DNA of 64,000 nucleotides from Tannerellaceae bacterium (GTDB lineage: Bacteria; Bacteroidota; Bacteroidia; Bacteroidales; Tannerellaceae), in the NCBI GenBank assembly GCA_031255855.1, contig JAIRRS010000112.1, positions 1-64,000 of the forward strand, written 5' to 3'. The notes beneath the pieces were generated by a model, which had not been told where the DNA came from, did no database searches, and saw nothing but the letters and a program-made list of their open reading frames with translations. Position numbers and translations under genes: made by a program. Shown here piece by piece: positions 7,387 through 15,921 of the stretch (within the stretch, counting starts at the first letter, position 1; each line of letters begins with the position of its first letter).

Positions 7387-8709
7387 ATGTTTGAAAATTT
7401 AAGCGAAAGGTTAGACAGGTCGTTTAAACTACTAAAAGGCGAAGGCCGGATTACCGAGATAAATGTTGCAGAAACGTTGAAAGACGTGCGTAAGGCTCTG
7501 TTGGATGCCGACGTTAACTACAAGGTTGCCAAACAGTTTACAGATACGGTAAAAGAAAAGGCTTTGGGACAAAACGTTCTTACTGCTGTTAAACCCAGCC
7601 AATTGATGGTGAAGATTGTTCATGATGAACTGGCTCAATTGATGGGAGGAACGGCTACAGATATTAATTTAAAAGGTTCTCCTGCCATTATATTAATGTC
7701 GGGATTGCAAGGTTCCGGTAAGACTACCTTTTCGGGGAAACTTGCCAACATGCTGAAAACCAAAAAAGGGAAAAAACCTCTTTTGGTAGCTGGCGACGTA
7801 TATCGTCCTGCTGCCATCGAACAATTACATGTATTGGGTGAACAAATCGGCGTACCGGTATATTCGGAACCGGAAAATAAAAATCCGGTACAGATAGCGA
7901 AGAATGCCATAACGGAGGCCAAACAAAAAGGATACGATTTGATGATTGTCGATACGGCCGGTCGATTGGCTGTAGACGAAGAAATGATGAAAGAAATTGC
8001 TGCTGTAAAAGCAGCAATTAATCCCGATGAAATCTTGTTTGTGGTGGATGCCATGACAGGGCAAGATGCGGTGAATACGGCAAAAGAGTTTAACGACCGG
8101 CTTGATTTCAACGGTGTTGTATTAACCAAACTTGATGGTGATACCAGAGGTGGTGCCGCTCTTTCTATCCGTACGGTAGTAGATAAGCCGATAAAGTTTG
8201 TCGGGACTGGCGAAAAAATGGATGCGTTGGATGTTTTCCATCCCGAACGTATGGCCGACCGTATCCTTGGAATGGGAGATATCGTTTCGCTTGTAGAGCG
8301 TGCCCAGGAACAATATGATGAAGAAGAAGCCAAACGCCTCCAAAAGAAAATTGCTAAAAATCAATTCGATTTCAACGATTTCATCAGTCAAATCCAGCAA
8401 ATTAAGAAAATGGGTAACCTGAAAGATTTGGCATCCATGATTCCCGGGGTAGGCAAATTGATGAAAGATATTGACATAGATGATAATGCCTTTAAAGGTA
8501 TTGAGGCGATAATCCATTCCATGACTCCGACAGAACGCTCCAACCCCGCCATATTGAATGGATCGCGACGTAAACGTATTGCAGAAGGGAGCGGTACAAG
8601 CATTCAGGATGTAAACAAATTGATCAAGCAGTTTGATGAAACCCGCAAAATGATGAAAATGTTTACAACTGCCAAAAAAGGAAAAAAAATGCCTTCAATA
8701 AGAAGATAA
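7387..8709 (+). CDS. ffh: Signal recognition particle protein Ffh (SRP54)
   Basis: The 440-residue GTPase binds signal sequences and 4.5S RNA and delivers nascent membrane proteins to FtsY. The N domain is at 1-90. The NG GTPase core has GLQGSGKTTFSGKLA (G1), VDTAGRL (G3), TKLDGDTRGGAALS (G4 and DGD box) and FVGTGEK. The methionine-rich M domain runs from about 300 (IQQIKKMGNLKDLASMIPG) to the basic C-terminus. Length and motif order are standard. A -7 box TATATTTG at 7337-7344 lies about 43 bp before the start. folD follows after 71 bp. Confidence 0.96.
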   Translation: MFENLSERLDRSFKLLKGEGRITEINVAETLKDVRKALLDADVNYKVAKQFTDTVKEKALGQNVLTAVKPSQLMVKIVHDELAQLMGGTATDINLKGSPAIILMSGLQGSGKTTFSGKLANMLKTKKGKKPLLVAGDVYRPAAIEQLHVLGEQIGVPVYSEPENKNPVQIAKNAITEAKQKGYDLMIVDTAGRLAVDEEMMKEIAAVKAAINPDEILFVVDAMTGQDAVNTAKEFNDRLDFNGVVLTKLDGDTRGGAALSIRTVVDKPIKFVGTGEKMDALDVFHPERMADRILGMGDIVSLVERAQEQYDEEEAKRLQKKIAKNQFDFNDFISQIQQIKKMGNLKDLASMIPGVGKLMKDIDIDDNAFKGIEAIIHSMTPTERSNPAILNGSRRKRIAEGSGTSIQDVNKLIKQFDETRKMMKMFTTAKKGKKMPSIRR

Positions 8710-8780
8710 ACAGCAACAGAATTGACCGAGTCTCATCCTATTGCTAAATTATTCAGTTATCAAATTATTAAAATAAAAAG

Positions 8781-9662
8781 ATGCGATTAATTGATGGAAA
8801 GGCTGTAGCAGCCCAAATAAGAAAAGAAATTGCTGAGGAAGTAACCAGTATAAAAAAAGCAGGAGGGAAAATCCCTCATTTGGCAGCCGTGTTGGTGGGA
8901 CACGACGGAGGGAGTGAAACCTATATGGCGAGTAAGGTACGTACCTGTGAAGAGGTAGGATTCAAGTCGTCGCTTATCCGTTATGAAGACGATGTTACGG
9001 AAGAAGAACTGCTGGCTTGTGTAGACCGGTTGAACAACGACTCCGACGTGGATGGTTTTATTGTGCAACTCCCCCTTCCAAAGCATATATCAGAACAAAA
9101 AATAATTGAAGCAATTGACTACCGCAAAGACGTGGATGGCTTTCATCCCATCAATGTAGGCAGAATGTCGATAGGCTTGCCTTGTTTCGTATCTGCAACC
9201 CCGGCCGGAATACTGGAGCTTTTCAAACGCTATGAAATAGAAACGAAAGGAAAACATTGCGTAGTATTAGGCCGTAGCAATATCGTTGGAAAACCGGTAG
9301 CTTCTTTGATGATGCAGAAAGCATATCCCGGTGATTGCACAGTAACCGTATGCCATAGCCGTTCGCAAAATCTGAAGGAAATGTGCCAAAGCGCCGACAT
9401 CATAATCGCCGCACTGGGTGTTCCCGAATTTCTGAAAGCAGATATGGTGAAAGAGGGAGCGGTTGTTATCGACGTAGGGACTACCCGTGTACCCAGCGCC
9501 TTAACAAAGAGTGGTTTCAAACTTGCAGGCGATGTAAAGTTTGACGAAGTATCCCCCAAATGTTCTTACATAACCCCTGTTCCCGGCGGAGTGGGTCCTA
9601 TGACAATAGTTTCGCTCATGCGGAATACTTTATTGGCAGGGAAGAAAGAAATATATAAATAA
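8781..9662 (+). CDS. folD: Methylenetetrahydrofolate dehydrogenase/cyclohydrolase
   Basis: The 293-residue bifunctional enzyme interconverts 5,10-methylene-, methenyl- and 10-formyl-tetrahydrofolate, supplying one-carbon units for purines and for initiator tRNA formylation. The catalytic Tyr-x3-Lys is present (TYMASK, near residue 52), with the substrate loop [10 protein letters not shown], the NADP-binding [14 protein letters not shown] and the C-terminal [11 protein letters not shown]. Its product, 10-formyl-THF, is the donor used by fmt further along in the window. Confidence 0.95.
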   Translation: MRLIDGKAVAAQIRKEIAEEVTSIKKAGGKIPHLAAVLVGHDGGSETYMASKVRTCEEVGFKSSLIRYEDDVTEEELLACVDRLNNDSDVDGFIVQLPLPKHISEQKIIEAIDYRKDVDGFHPINVGRMSIGLPCFVSATPAGILELFKRYEIETKGKHCVVLGRSNIVGKPVASLMMQKAYPGDCTVTVCHSRSQNLKEMCQSADIIIAALGVPEFLKADMVKEGAVVIDVGTTRVPSALTKSGFKLAGDVKFDEVSPKCSYITPVPGGVGPMTIVSLMRNTLLAGKKEIYK

Positions 9663-9720
9663 GGATGGAAAGTAAGAGATGAAAAAATGGTTTTGTTGAT
9701 CCATTTTTTATTTTAAATAG

Positions 9721-9750
9721 TTGGATTGTAAAACTAATTACCTATCTTTG
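9721..9750 (+). promoter_or_regulatory. Promoter of tRNA-His
   Basis: TTG (9721-9723), a 19-bp spacer and TATCTTTG (9743-9750) fit the Bacteroidota promoter, placed about 40 bp before the tRNA. Confidence 0.65.
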
Positions 9751-9790
9751 CACCGTCTTTTAGGAGACATAGTCATTAAGGCAAAATATG

Positions 9791-9864
9791 GTGTTTGTAG
9801 CTCAGTTGGTTAGAGCATTGGATTGTGGTTCCAAGGGTCGCGGGTTCGAGCCCCGTCTTACACC
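9791..9864 (+). tRNA. tRNA-His (GTG anticodon)
   Basis: The cloverleaf is clear: D arm GCTC/GAGC, anticodon arm TTGGA/TCCAA with loop TTGTGGT (anticodon GTG), T arm with loop TTCGAGC, and a preceding G at 9790 that can serve as the G-1 typical of tRNA-His opposite C73. The acceptor stem GTGTTTG/CTTACAC pairs at positions 1-4 and 7 but has two adjacent U-U oppositions at 5-68 and 6-67, which is unusual. No CCA is encoded. Confidence 0.9.
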
Positions 9865-9883
9865 CCTGAAAAGGTTAAGTTAG

Positions 9884-9917
9884 AAAAAGAGCACTTGTGA
9901 AAGTGCTCTTTTTTTAT
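9884..9917. terminator. Bidirectional terminator between tRNA-His and recQ
   Basis: A perfect 13-bp stem (9884-9896 with 9901-9913, loop GTGA) is flanked by A and T runs on both sides. It can end the tRNA transcript rightward and the recJ-recQ transcript leftward. Confidence 0.85.
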
Positions 9918-9943
9918 TTTTGTATCCCGGAAGTTACAGAACT

Positions 9944-11848
9944 TCATTTCATTACTGATAAATATCCATCATTTAGGATGAAACGGCTATCGTGCTCGGC
10001 AAGGAAACGGATAACGGTTATGCTTTTTTCTATGGGAAAGGGCAGGGTATCTGTAATGGTTTTGATGTGTTGGGGGGTTGGGGTAAGTGTTTCAAGGAGG
10101 GAGTCTTTAATGACATTGAATTCGGCATTGTTTAATCCCGATTCGTTTTTGGCCAGGCAAACATCACAAGAACCGCAATCTTTGGCTTTTTTTTCACCAA
10201 AATAATGAAGTAACATTTTATTCCGGCACAATCGCTCTTCATCAATATATTCCAACACTTTTAAGATACGGTTTTCGAATCGTTCTTTTCTTTCCTCATA
10301 AGCCGAACGAGGAATGACAAGATACTTTTGTTCCTCTCTTGCCCGCGTGTAAATAATCAAGGGCGTTTTTTTTCGTGGAATATAATTCACAATGCGGTAT
10401 TTGGATAATCCTACCAGTATATTATATACCTCTTGCTGTGTCACATTCGAACGTGTGGCAATCAATGATTCATCAATGTAAACGTAGTCGGCAAACAATC
10501 CAGTATAAGAGCGTAGGATTGTTTGGATAACGTCGTCTGTCTTTTTGTCCTGATGCAGATATTTGTATAAATCATCCCGGGTAGACATGAAAATCAGTCG
10601 GGACGAATTATCTACCTCTTCTGTATATTCAATATAACCGGACAGTTCCAATATCTTTAGAGCATGGTGAGCTTGTAAAATCGAAAACTTGAAAACGGAA
10701 CAAAAATCAGTCAGCGAGAAATCGTGAACGGTTTCATATCCGTATCCGACAGCAATCTGGTAATAGTTTCCCAATGCTTCATACACACGGTAGATAAACG
10801 GTTTGTCGGGGAATTCGTCGGCGAAACGCTTTTTCAGTTTGGCATTGTCCACACCACTGCAAAGAGCCACGGCGTACGCTTTTTTTTCATCCCGCCCGGC
10901 TCGCCCGGCTTCCTGGAAATACTCTTCTAACGATCCCGGCATATCAATGTGGACAACTAAGCGAACATCCGGCTTGTCAATCCCCATCCCGAAAGCATTC
11001 GTAGATACAATTACCCGGCACTCATTGTTCTTCCAACTGTTTTGGCGGATTGTTTTCTCTTCGCGGTTAAGCCCGGCATGGAAGAAGTTTGCCGATATAC
11101 CGGCTTGTTTCAGGAATGTTGCTATTTCTTTCGTCCGTTTTCTGTTACGTACATATATAATAGCGCTTCCAGGAACCTTTTGAAGAATTTGGACTAATGA
11201 ATTTAACTTGTCGTCGGTATGCCGGACGATGTAAGACAGATTTTCACGGAAAAAACTCTTTCTGAAAACATTCTTTTCTTTAAAAAGCAACTTGTCCTGG
11301 ATATCATTGATAACGTCATCGGTAGCCGTAGCCGTCAATGCCAGTATAGGTACGCCAGGTAATTGCTCGCGGATTTTAGCGATGGTAAGGTAGGAGGGGC
11401 GGAAGTCGTATCCCCATTGCGATATACAATGGCTTTCGTCGACGACTAAGAGTGAAACATTCATAGCCTGCAATTTTGCATTGAATATCTCCGTACCGAG
11501 ACGTTCCGGCGAGACGTAAAGGAATTTGTAACCGCCGAAAATGCAATTTTCCAGTTGTTTGATAATTTCATGGCGGGTCATGCCTGAATAAACGGCTGTA
11601 GCTTTGATACCTAAGCGGCGGAGGTTGTCGACCTGGTCTTTCATCAAGGCAATCAAGGGGGTTACAACTAAGCAAATTCCCTCAGAAGCTAAAGCGGGAA
11701 CTTGGAAAGTTATGGACTTTCCACCTCCTGTAGGCATTAATCCTAGCGTATCTTTTTTGGCGGCAACCGAATGGATGATATCTTCCTGTAATGGGCGGAA
11801 AGAAGTATATCCCCAATATTGTTTTAATATCTTATGGTAGATATCCAC
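9944..11848 (-). CDS. recQ: RecQ-family ATP-dependent DNA helicase
   Basis: The 3'-5' DNA helicase for recombination and fork repair has Walker A LMPTGGGKSITFQ, motif II DESH followed by the RecQ signature CISQWGYDFRPSYL, motif III LTATAT, and motif VI in EYFQEAGRAGRDEKK. A C-terminal zinc-binding region has cysteines in LCRNKMLLHYFGEKKAKDCG and CDVC. The frame is open to 11938, but that would overlap recJ. The GTG at 11848, five bases after the recJ stop, gives the usual RecQ N-terminus (VDIYHKILKQYWG) and 634 residues, so it is preferred. No full HRDC domain is obvious. Co-transcribed with recJ. Confidence 0.92.
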   Translation of the reverse strand: MDIYHKILKQYWGYTSFRPLQEDIIHSVAAKKDTLGLMPTGGGKSITFQVPALASEGICLVVTPLIALMKDQVDNLRRLGIKATAVYSGMTRHEIIKQLENCIFGGYKFLYVSPERLGTEIFNAKLQAMNVSLLVVDESHCISQWGYDFRPSYLTIAKIREQLPGVPILALTATATDDVINDIQDKLLFKEKNVFRKSFFRENLSYIVRHTDDKLNSLVQILQKVPGSAIIYVRNRKRTKEIATFLKQAGISANFFHAGLNREEKTIRQNSWKNNECRVIVSTNAFGMGIDKPDVRLVVHIDMPGSLEEYFQEAGRAGRDEKKAYAVALCSGVDNAKLKKRFADEFPDKPFIYRVYEALGNYYQIAVGYGYETVHDFSLTDFCSVFKFSILQAHHALKILELSGYIEYTEEVDNSSRLIFMSTRDDLYKYLHQDKKTDDVIQTILRSYTGLFADYVYIDESLIATRSNVTQQEVYNILVGLSKYRIVNYIPRKKTPLIIYTRAREEQKYLVIPRSAYEERKERFENRILKVLEYIDEERLCRNKMLLHYFGEKKAKDCGSCDVCLAKNESGLNNAEFNVIKDSLLETLTPTPQHIKTITDTLPFPIEKSITVIRFLAEHDSRFILNDGYLSVMK

Positions 11849-11853
11849 TCTTT

Positions 11854-13584
11854 TTACAAGTTGCCGGTCTTTATATCTTTGATAAGCAATTGAAGCATTG
11901 TATTTCCGTTGTAAGTGTTTTCTTCTATCGTATAACAAATATGGAACGGCTTCATTGATTTGATATGTTCAAAATGTTCACTCATACTGAAAGCAATGGC
12001 ATGGACAGGCAATTTTGAACTTTCGTCTATAAGTTCTAATTTGATGTGGTAGGAGTCTTTTCCAACCAATTTGCTTGTACCGTAGTCCCTGACATTTTTA
12101 CTGCAAAATACAGGTTTTTGGTTGTCGGGTCCGAAAGGATTCATTTTTTTTAATTCATTAGCGAACTTCAGGGTGATACTTTTTAAATCTAATTCGGCAT
12201 CAATATCGATTTGGGGAATCATTTGTTCCATGTCGATTTCCACATTTGCCAGTTCAAGAAAGCGTTTGGTGAAAGTATCCAAGTTTTCTTCCCTTAATGA
12301 TAGTCCGGTGGCATAGGTGTGGCCGCCAAAGTTTTCGAGCAGATCACGACAGTTTTCAATCGCCTTGTAAATATCAAATCCGGTTATTGAACGGGCCGAC
12401 CCGGTGATTAACTCTGATGATTTGGTAAGGACTACAGCCGGACGGTAATACTTTTCCGTTAGACGTGAAGCAACGATGCCAATTACTCCTTTATGCCATC
12501 CCGGATCGTAAACAACAATGGCCTTTCTGTCTTCCATGTTGCTGAATCTGTCAATTATGGCATTGGCTTCGTCTGTGATTTTTTTATCTAATTCCCGGCG
12601 TTCGTCGTTACGTTGGTTGATATTTTCGCTCTTTTCCCGGGCGCTTTCGCTGTCTTTTGCCAGAAGTAGGTCTACAGCTTCTTTGCCGTTCCCGTTCATC
12701 ATTCTTCCGGAAGCATTGATGCGTGGGCCTATTTTAAATACAATATCGTTGATGGTAATATCTTTTCCGGTCAACCCGCAAATGTCGATAATTCCTTTGA
12801 GCCCTAAACTTGGGTTTGTGTTCAGTTGTTTGAGCCCGTAGTAAGTAAGGACGCGGTTTTCGTCGGTTATTGGTACAATATCAGAAGCAATGCTGACAGC
12901 CATCAAATCTAGCAACTTCTCAAGTTCGGTAAAAGGAAAATTATTATTCTTGGCAAAAGCTTGCATAAATTTGAAACCAACCCCGCATCCCGATAGATGT
13001 TCATAGGGGTAAATGGAATCTACCCGTTTGGCATCCAATACGGCAACCGCGTCAGGTAGTTCGTCGTCGGGCATGTGATGATCACAGATGATAAAATCGA
13101 TGCCTTTTGTTTTGGCATATTCAATTTTATCAATTGCCTTTATGCCACAATCCAAGGCAATGATTAATTTGACATCATTTTCCGCTGCATAGTCGATACC
13201 TTTAAATGAAATTCCGTATCCTTCATCGTATCTGTCGGGTATGTAATAATCCAGTGTGGATGAATAAGGACGTAGATATTTGTAAACTAATGATACTGCC
13301 GTTATTCCATCGACATCATAATCCCCATAAATCAAAATTTTTTCTTTGTTGCCCAGCGCCTTGTTCAGTCGTTTTATCGCTTTTTCCATATCCGGCATCA
13401 GATAGGAATCGTACAAATTATTCAGACTTGGCTTGAAATATTTCTTTACTTCATCGACAGAAGTAATACCTCTTTGGACAAGCAAAAGGCTAATAACCGG
13501 ATGAAGACCCAGCTCGGCTATTAACTCGTCTTTTTTATGTAATTCTTCTATGGATGGGGTTCGTAAGTTCCATTTGTTAGTCAT
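11854..13584 (-). CDS. recJ: Single-stranded-DNA exonuclease RecJ
   Basis: This 576-residue 5'-3' exonuclease of the DHH phosphoesterase family acts in RecF-pathway recombination and mismatch repair, often with RecQ, which follows immediately. Metal-binding motifs are visible: GDYDVDG (I), ALDCGI (II), CDHHMPDDELPDA (III), GPRINASGRM in the core, and the DHHA1 segment with SGSGH-like GSARSITGFD and FGGHTYATG. The frame is open to 13677, but the ATG at 13584 (MTNKWNLRTPSIEELHKKDE) gives the standard start. The RecJ-RecQ pairing makes functional sense, since RecQ unwinds and RecJ resects. Confidence 0.94.
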   Translation of the reverse strand: MTNKWNLRTPSIEELHKKDELIAELGLHPVISLLLVQRGITSVDEVKKYFKPSLNNLYDSYLMPDMEKAIKRLNKALGNKEKILIYGDYDVDGITAVSLVYKYLRPYSSTLDYYIPDRYDEGYGISFKGIDYAAENDVKLIIALDCGIKAIDKIEYAKTKGIDFIICDHHMPDDELPDAVAVLDAKRVDSIYPYEHLSGCGVGFKFMQAFAKNNNFPFTELEKLLDLMAVSIASDIVPITDENRVLTYYGLKQLNTNPSLGLKGIIDICGLTGKDITINDIVFKIGPRINASGRMMNGNGKEAVDLLLAKDSESAREKSENINQRNDERRELDKKITDEANAIIDRFSNMEDRKAIVVYDPGWHKGVIGIVASRLTEKYYRPAVVLTKSSELITGSARSITGFDIYKAIENCRDLLENFGGHTYATGLSLREENLDTFTKRFLELANVEIDMEQMIPQIDIDAELDLKSITLKFANELKKMNPFGPDNQKPVFCSKNVRDYGTSKLVGKDSYHIKLELIDESSKLPVHAIAFSMSEHFEHIKSMKPFHICYTIEENTYNGNTMLQLLIKDIKTGNL

Positions 13585-13645
13585 TATGTATTGTTTTTTT
13601 CTTTTTCTGTGAACAAATTCGTATTTATTATACGATAAATACGTG

Positions 13646-13670
13646 TATTTACGTTTTGGAAACGTAAATA
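13646..13670. promoter_or_regulatory. Perfect palindrome upstream of recJ
   Basis: An 11-bp inverted repeat with a 3-nt spacer (TATTTACGTTT, TGG, AAACGTAAATA) lies 61 bp before the recJ start, in the divergent gap with the Sua5-type gene. It could be an operator or a leader hairpin in the recJ mRNA. Its function is unknown. Confidence 0.4.
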
Positions 13671-13956
13671 GTTTCAATATGTAAAGTTAGAAATTTTATA
13701 CGGTAAATTTGCAATATCTTTCATAAAATAGTTATTTCATTGTGTTTTTTAACTATCGGATATAAATAATACAATAAGTAAAGACGGTTTCAATACATAA
13801 TATTCCATTATTAGATATTTGGCGTAAATATGTGTAAAAGCAAATAATATTTTTTTTCCTTTTACCGTTTGTAGAACAATATCGGCTATCATTTCGGTGA
13901 TAACGTATGCCGTTTTATAAATGATTTGTACATTTGTCTGCTTAAGTAAGTATGCA

Positions 13957-14517
13957 ATGATTGAAGATTTAAAAAAAGCATGCGAAGTAATGCAATCCGG
14001 AGGTATTATCCTGTATCCTACTGATACGATTTGGGGGATTGGTTGCGATGCGACAAATGAAGTTGCCGTACAAAAAGTGTACGAATTGAAGCAGCGGGTA
14101 GACAATAAAGCCATGTTGGTTTTAATTGGTAATCCGGTAAAATTAGAACGTTATGTGGTTGATGTGCCTGAAGTAGCATGGGAACTTATTGAAGTGACCG
14201 ACAAACCTTTGACAATTATATATTCGCAAGGAAAGAACCTCGCGGCAAATCTATTAGCTAATGATGGGAGTATTGGCATACGAGTAACTAATGAAGAGTT
14301 TTCCCGCAAATTATGTGAGATGTTTCAGAAACCGTTGGTCTCTACTTCGGCAAATATCAGCGGAGAGCCATCGCCTGCCAATTTCACTGAAATATCGGAT
14401 AAGATAAGAGAAAATGTCGATTACATCGTGCAATATCGCCAGCAAGATAAAAACAAAGCCATGCCATCAGGTATCATAAAACTGGAAGATGGAGGACTTT
14501 TCCGGATAATCAGGTAA
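13957..14517 (+). CDS. Threonylcarbamoyl-AMP synthase (Sua5/YciO/YrdC family)
   Basis: The 186-residue YrdC-fold protein has GGIILYPTDTIWGIGCDA, the KxR-type segment ELKQRVDNKAM, and STSANISGEPSP. The family makes L-threonylcarbamoyl-AMP from threonine, bicarbonate and ATP for the t6A37 modification of ANN-decoding tRNAs. Some paralogues (YciO) have other roles, so the exact activity is probable but not certain. The upstream frame is open to 13921, but 13957 gives the family N-terminus. A -7 box TACATTTG (13929-13936) lies 21 bp before that start and would exclude the longer one. The next gene starts 2 bp after its stop. Confidence 0.88.
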   Translation: MIEDLKKACEVMQSGGIILYPTDTIWGIGCDATNEVAVQKVYELKQRVDNKAMLVLIGNPVKLERYVVDVPEVAWELIEVTDKPLTIIYSQGKNLAANLLANDGSIGIRVTNEEFSRKLCEMFQKPLVSTSANISGEPSPANFTEISDKIRENVDYIVQYRQQDKNKAMPSGIIKLEDGGLFRIIR

Positions 14518-14519
14518 GC

Positions 14520-15920
14520 ATGAATAAGAAAGCGCAAATAATCAAATATATAGTTTCCGATTTATTGTCGGCTGCTATTGCATGGCTATTGTTCAATATC
14601 CTTCGTTATCATGAAATTGCTCTCTACATGGGCTATAGTTCATTGAAGAATTATTTGCTTTCCGAAATGGTTTTGGAGGGGCAATTCCTGATTCCATTTT
14701 TTTGGATATTCATCCATTACTTGTCGGGTTATTACAACAAACCTTTCGGCAAATCAAGAATTGTAGAATTCTTTACCACTTTCGTTACCGTTGTCATTGG
14801 GGTAACGTTATTGTTTTTCATTATGGTTTTGAATGATTTGCCCCGTTCGTTCCATATTTATTACCAGTTGTATTTTTCATTGCTCGGGTTACAGTTTGTT
14901 TTCACTTATATTCCCCGTTTGATTCTTACGCAGAACGGGATAACCAAGACAAAAAACAGGGAATGGTCGTTGAATGTGTTAATTATCGGAGCAGGAAACA
15001 AAGCTAAGGATATCGCTGGGAATTTATATAGTCTGGGATATACAATCGCGGGTTTTATTCCTGAAGATAAAGATTCGGGAATAGCCGTTGAAACGAATGA
15101 ACTTGCAGGAACAATGGATGAATTGCCGGAAGTCATTCCTTCCAAAAATATTGACGAACTGGTTGTAGCCATTGATTCAACGGATGGCGACAAATTCGCC
15201 CAAATCCTTTATTCGTTGTATAAGTGCAAATTGCCGGTAAAAATACTTGCCGATAAATCATCCGCGCTTTCTAAGGTAAACATCAAGACAATACTTGGCA
15301 TACCGTTGGTGGATGTTACGGACAATAATTTTTCGGAGGTTGAGAAAAATATCAAGTATGTCTTAGACAAGCTGATGTCGGTTATTGCATTGGTTCTGTT
15401 ATCGCCTTTGTTTTTATATATTGCCTGGCAGATAAAAAGAGGGTCTCCGGGTTCTGTGTTTTTCCGTCAGGAACGTATCGGATACCTCGGAAAACCTTTT
15501 ACCATATACAAATTCCGTACAATGTATGAAAATTCAGAAAACGACGGTCCCTTGCTTGCTTCGGAAGACGATAAGCGGATTACTCTTTTCGGGCGGTTTA
15601 TGCGCAAGTACCGTATAGATGAATTACCACAGTTCTGGAATGTGTTAAAAGGAGATATGTCTTTAGTAGGTCCACGACCCGAACGAAAACATTATATCGA
15701 TCAAATCGTAAAAAAAGCACCTTACTATTATCTTTTGCATAATGTCAGGCCTGGAATTACATCCTTGGGAATGGTAAAATATGGATACGCAAGCGATATA
15801 GATGAGATGATTGAACGTTTGGAATACGATATGCTTTATTATGAAAACATGTCATTATTGATGGATATTACAATTCTAACTTATACAATTAAAACAGTAA
15901 TTACAGGTAAAGGTATTTGA
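14520..15920 (+). CDS. Polyprenyl-phosphate glycosyl-1-phosphate transferase (WbaP/WcaJ type)
   Basis: The 466-residue membrane enzyme starts surface-polysaccharide assembly by moving a sugar-1-phosphate onto undecaprenyl phosphate. It has four to five N-terminal membrane segments (about 10-130), a Rossmann-like middle domain (VLIIGAGNKAKDIAGNLYSLG), one more membrane or reentrant helix (LMSVIALVLLSPLFLYIAWQ) and the catalytic Bac_transf domain with FFRQERIGYLGKPF, YKFRTM, RKYRIDELPQFWNV and LVGPRPERKHY. It starts 2 bp after the Sua5-type gene and ends 1 bp before the ClC gene, so the three are probably co-transcribed. No other polysaccharide genes adjoin it. Confidence 0.9.
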   Translation: MNKKAQIIKYIVSDLLSAAIAWLLFNILRYHEIALYMGYSSLKNYLLSEMVLEGQFLIPFFWIFIHYLSGYYNKPFGKSRIVEFFTTFVTVVIGVTLLFFIMVLNDLPRSFHIYYQLYFSLLGLQFVFTYIPRLILTQNGITKTKNREWSLNVLIIGAGNKAKDIAGNLYSLGYTIAGFIPEDKDSGIAVETNELAGTMDELPEVIPSKNIDELVVAIDSTDGDKFAQILYSLYKCKLPVKILADKSSALSKVNIKTILGIPLVDVTDNNFSEVEKNIKYVLDKLMSVIALVLLSPLFLYIAWQIKRGSPGSVFFRQERIGYLGKPFTIYKFRTMYENSENDGPLLASEDDKRITLFGRFMRKYRIDELPQFWNVLKGDMSLVGPRPERKHYIDQIVKKAPYYYLLHNVRPGITSLGMVKYGYASDIDEMIERLEYDMLYYENMSLLMDITILTYTIKTVITGKGI

Positions 15921-15921
15921 A

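Noticed and set aside
9897..10205. 102-codon plus-strand frame
   Set aside because: Antisense to the recQ 3' end, whose coding evidence is much stronger.
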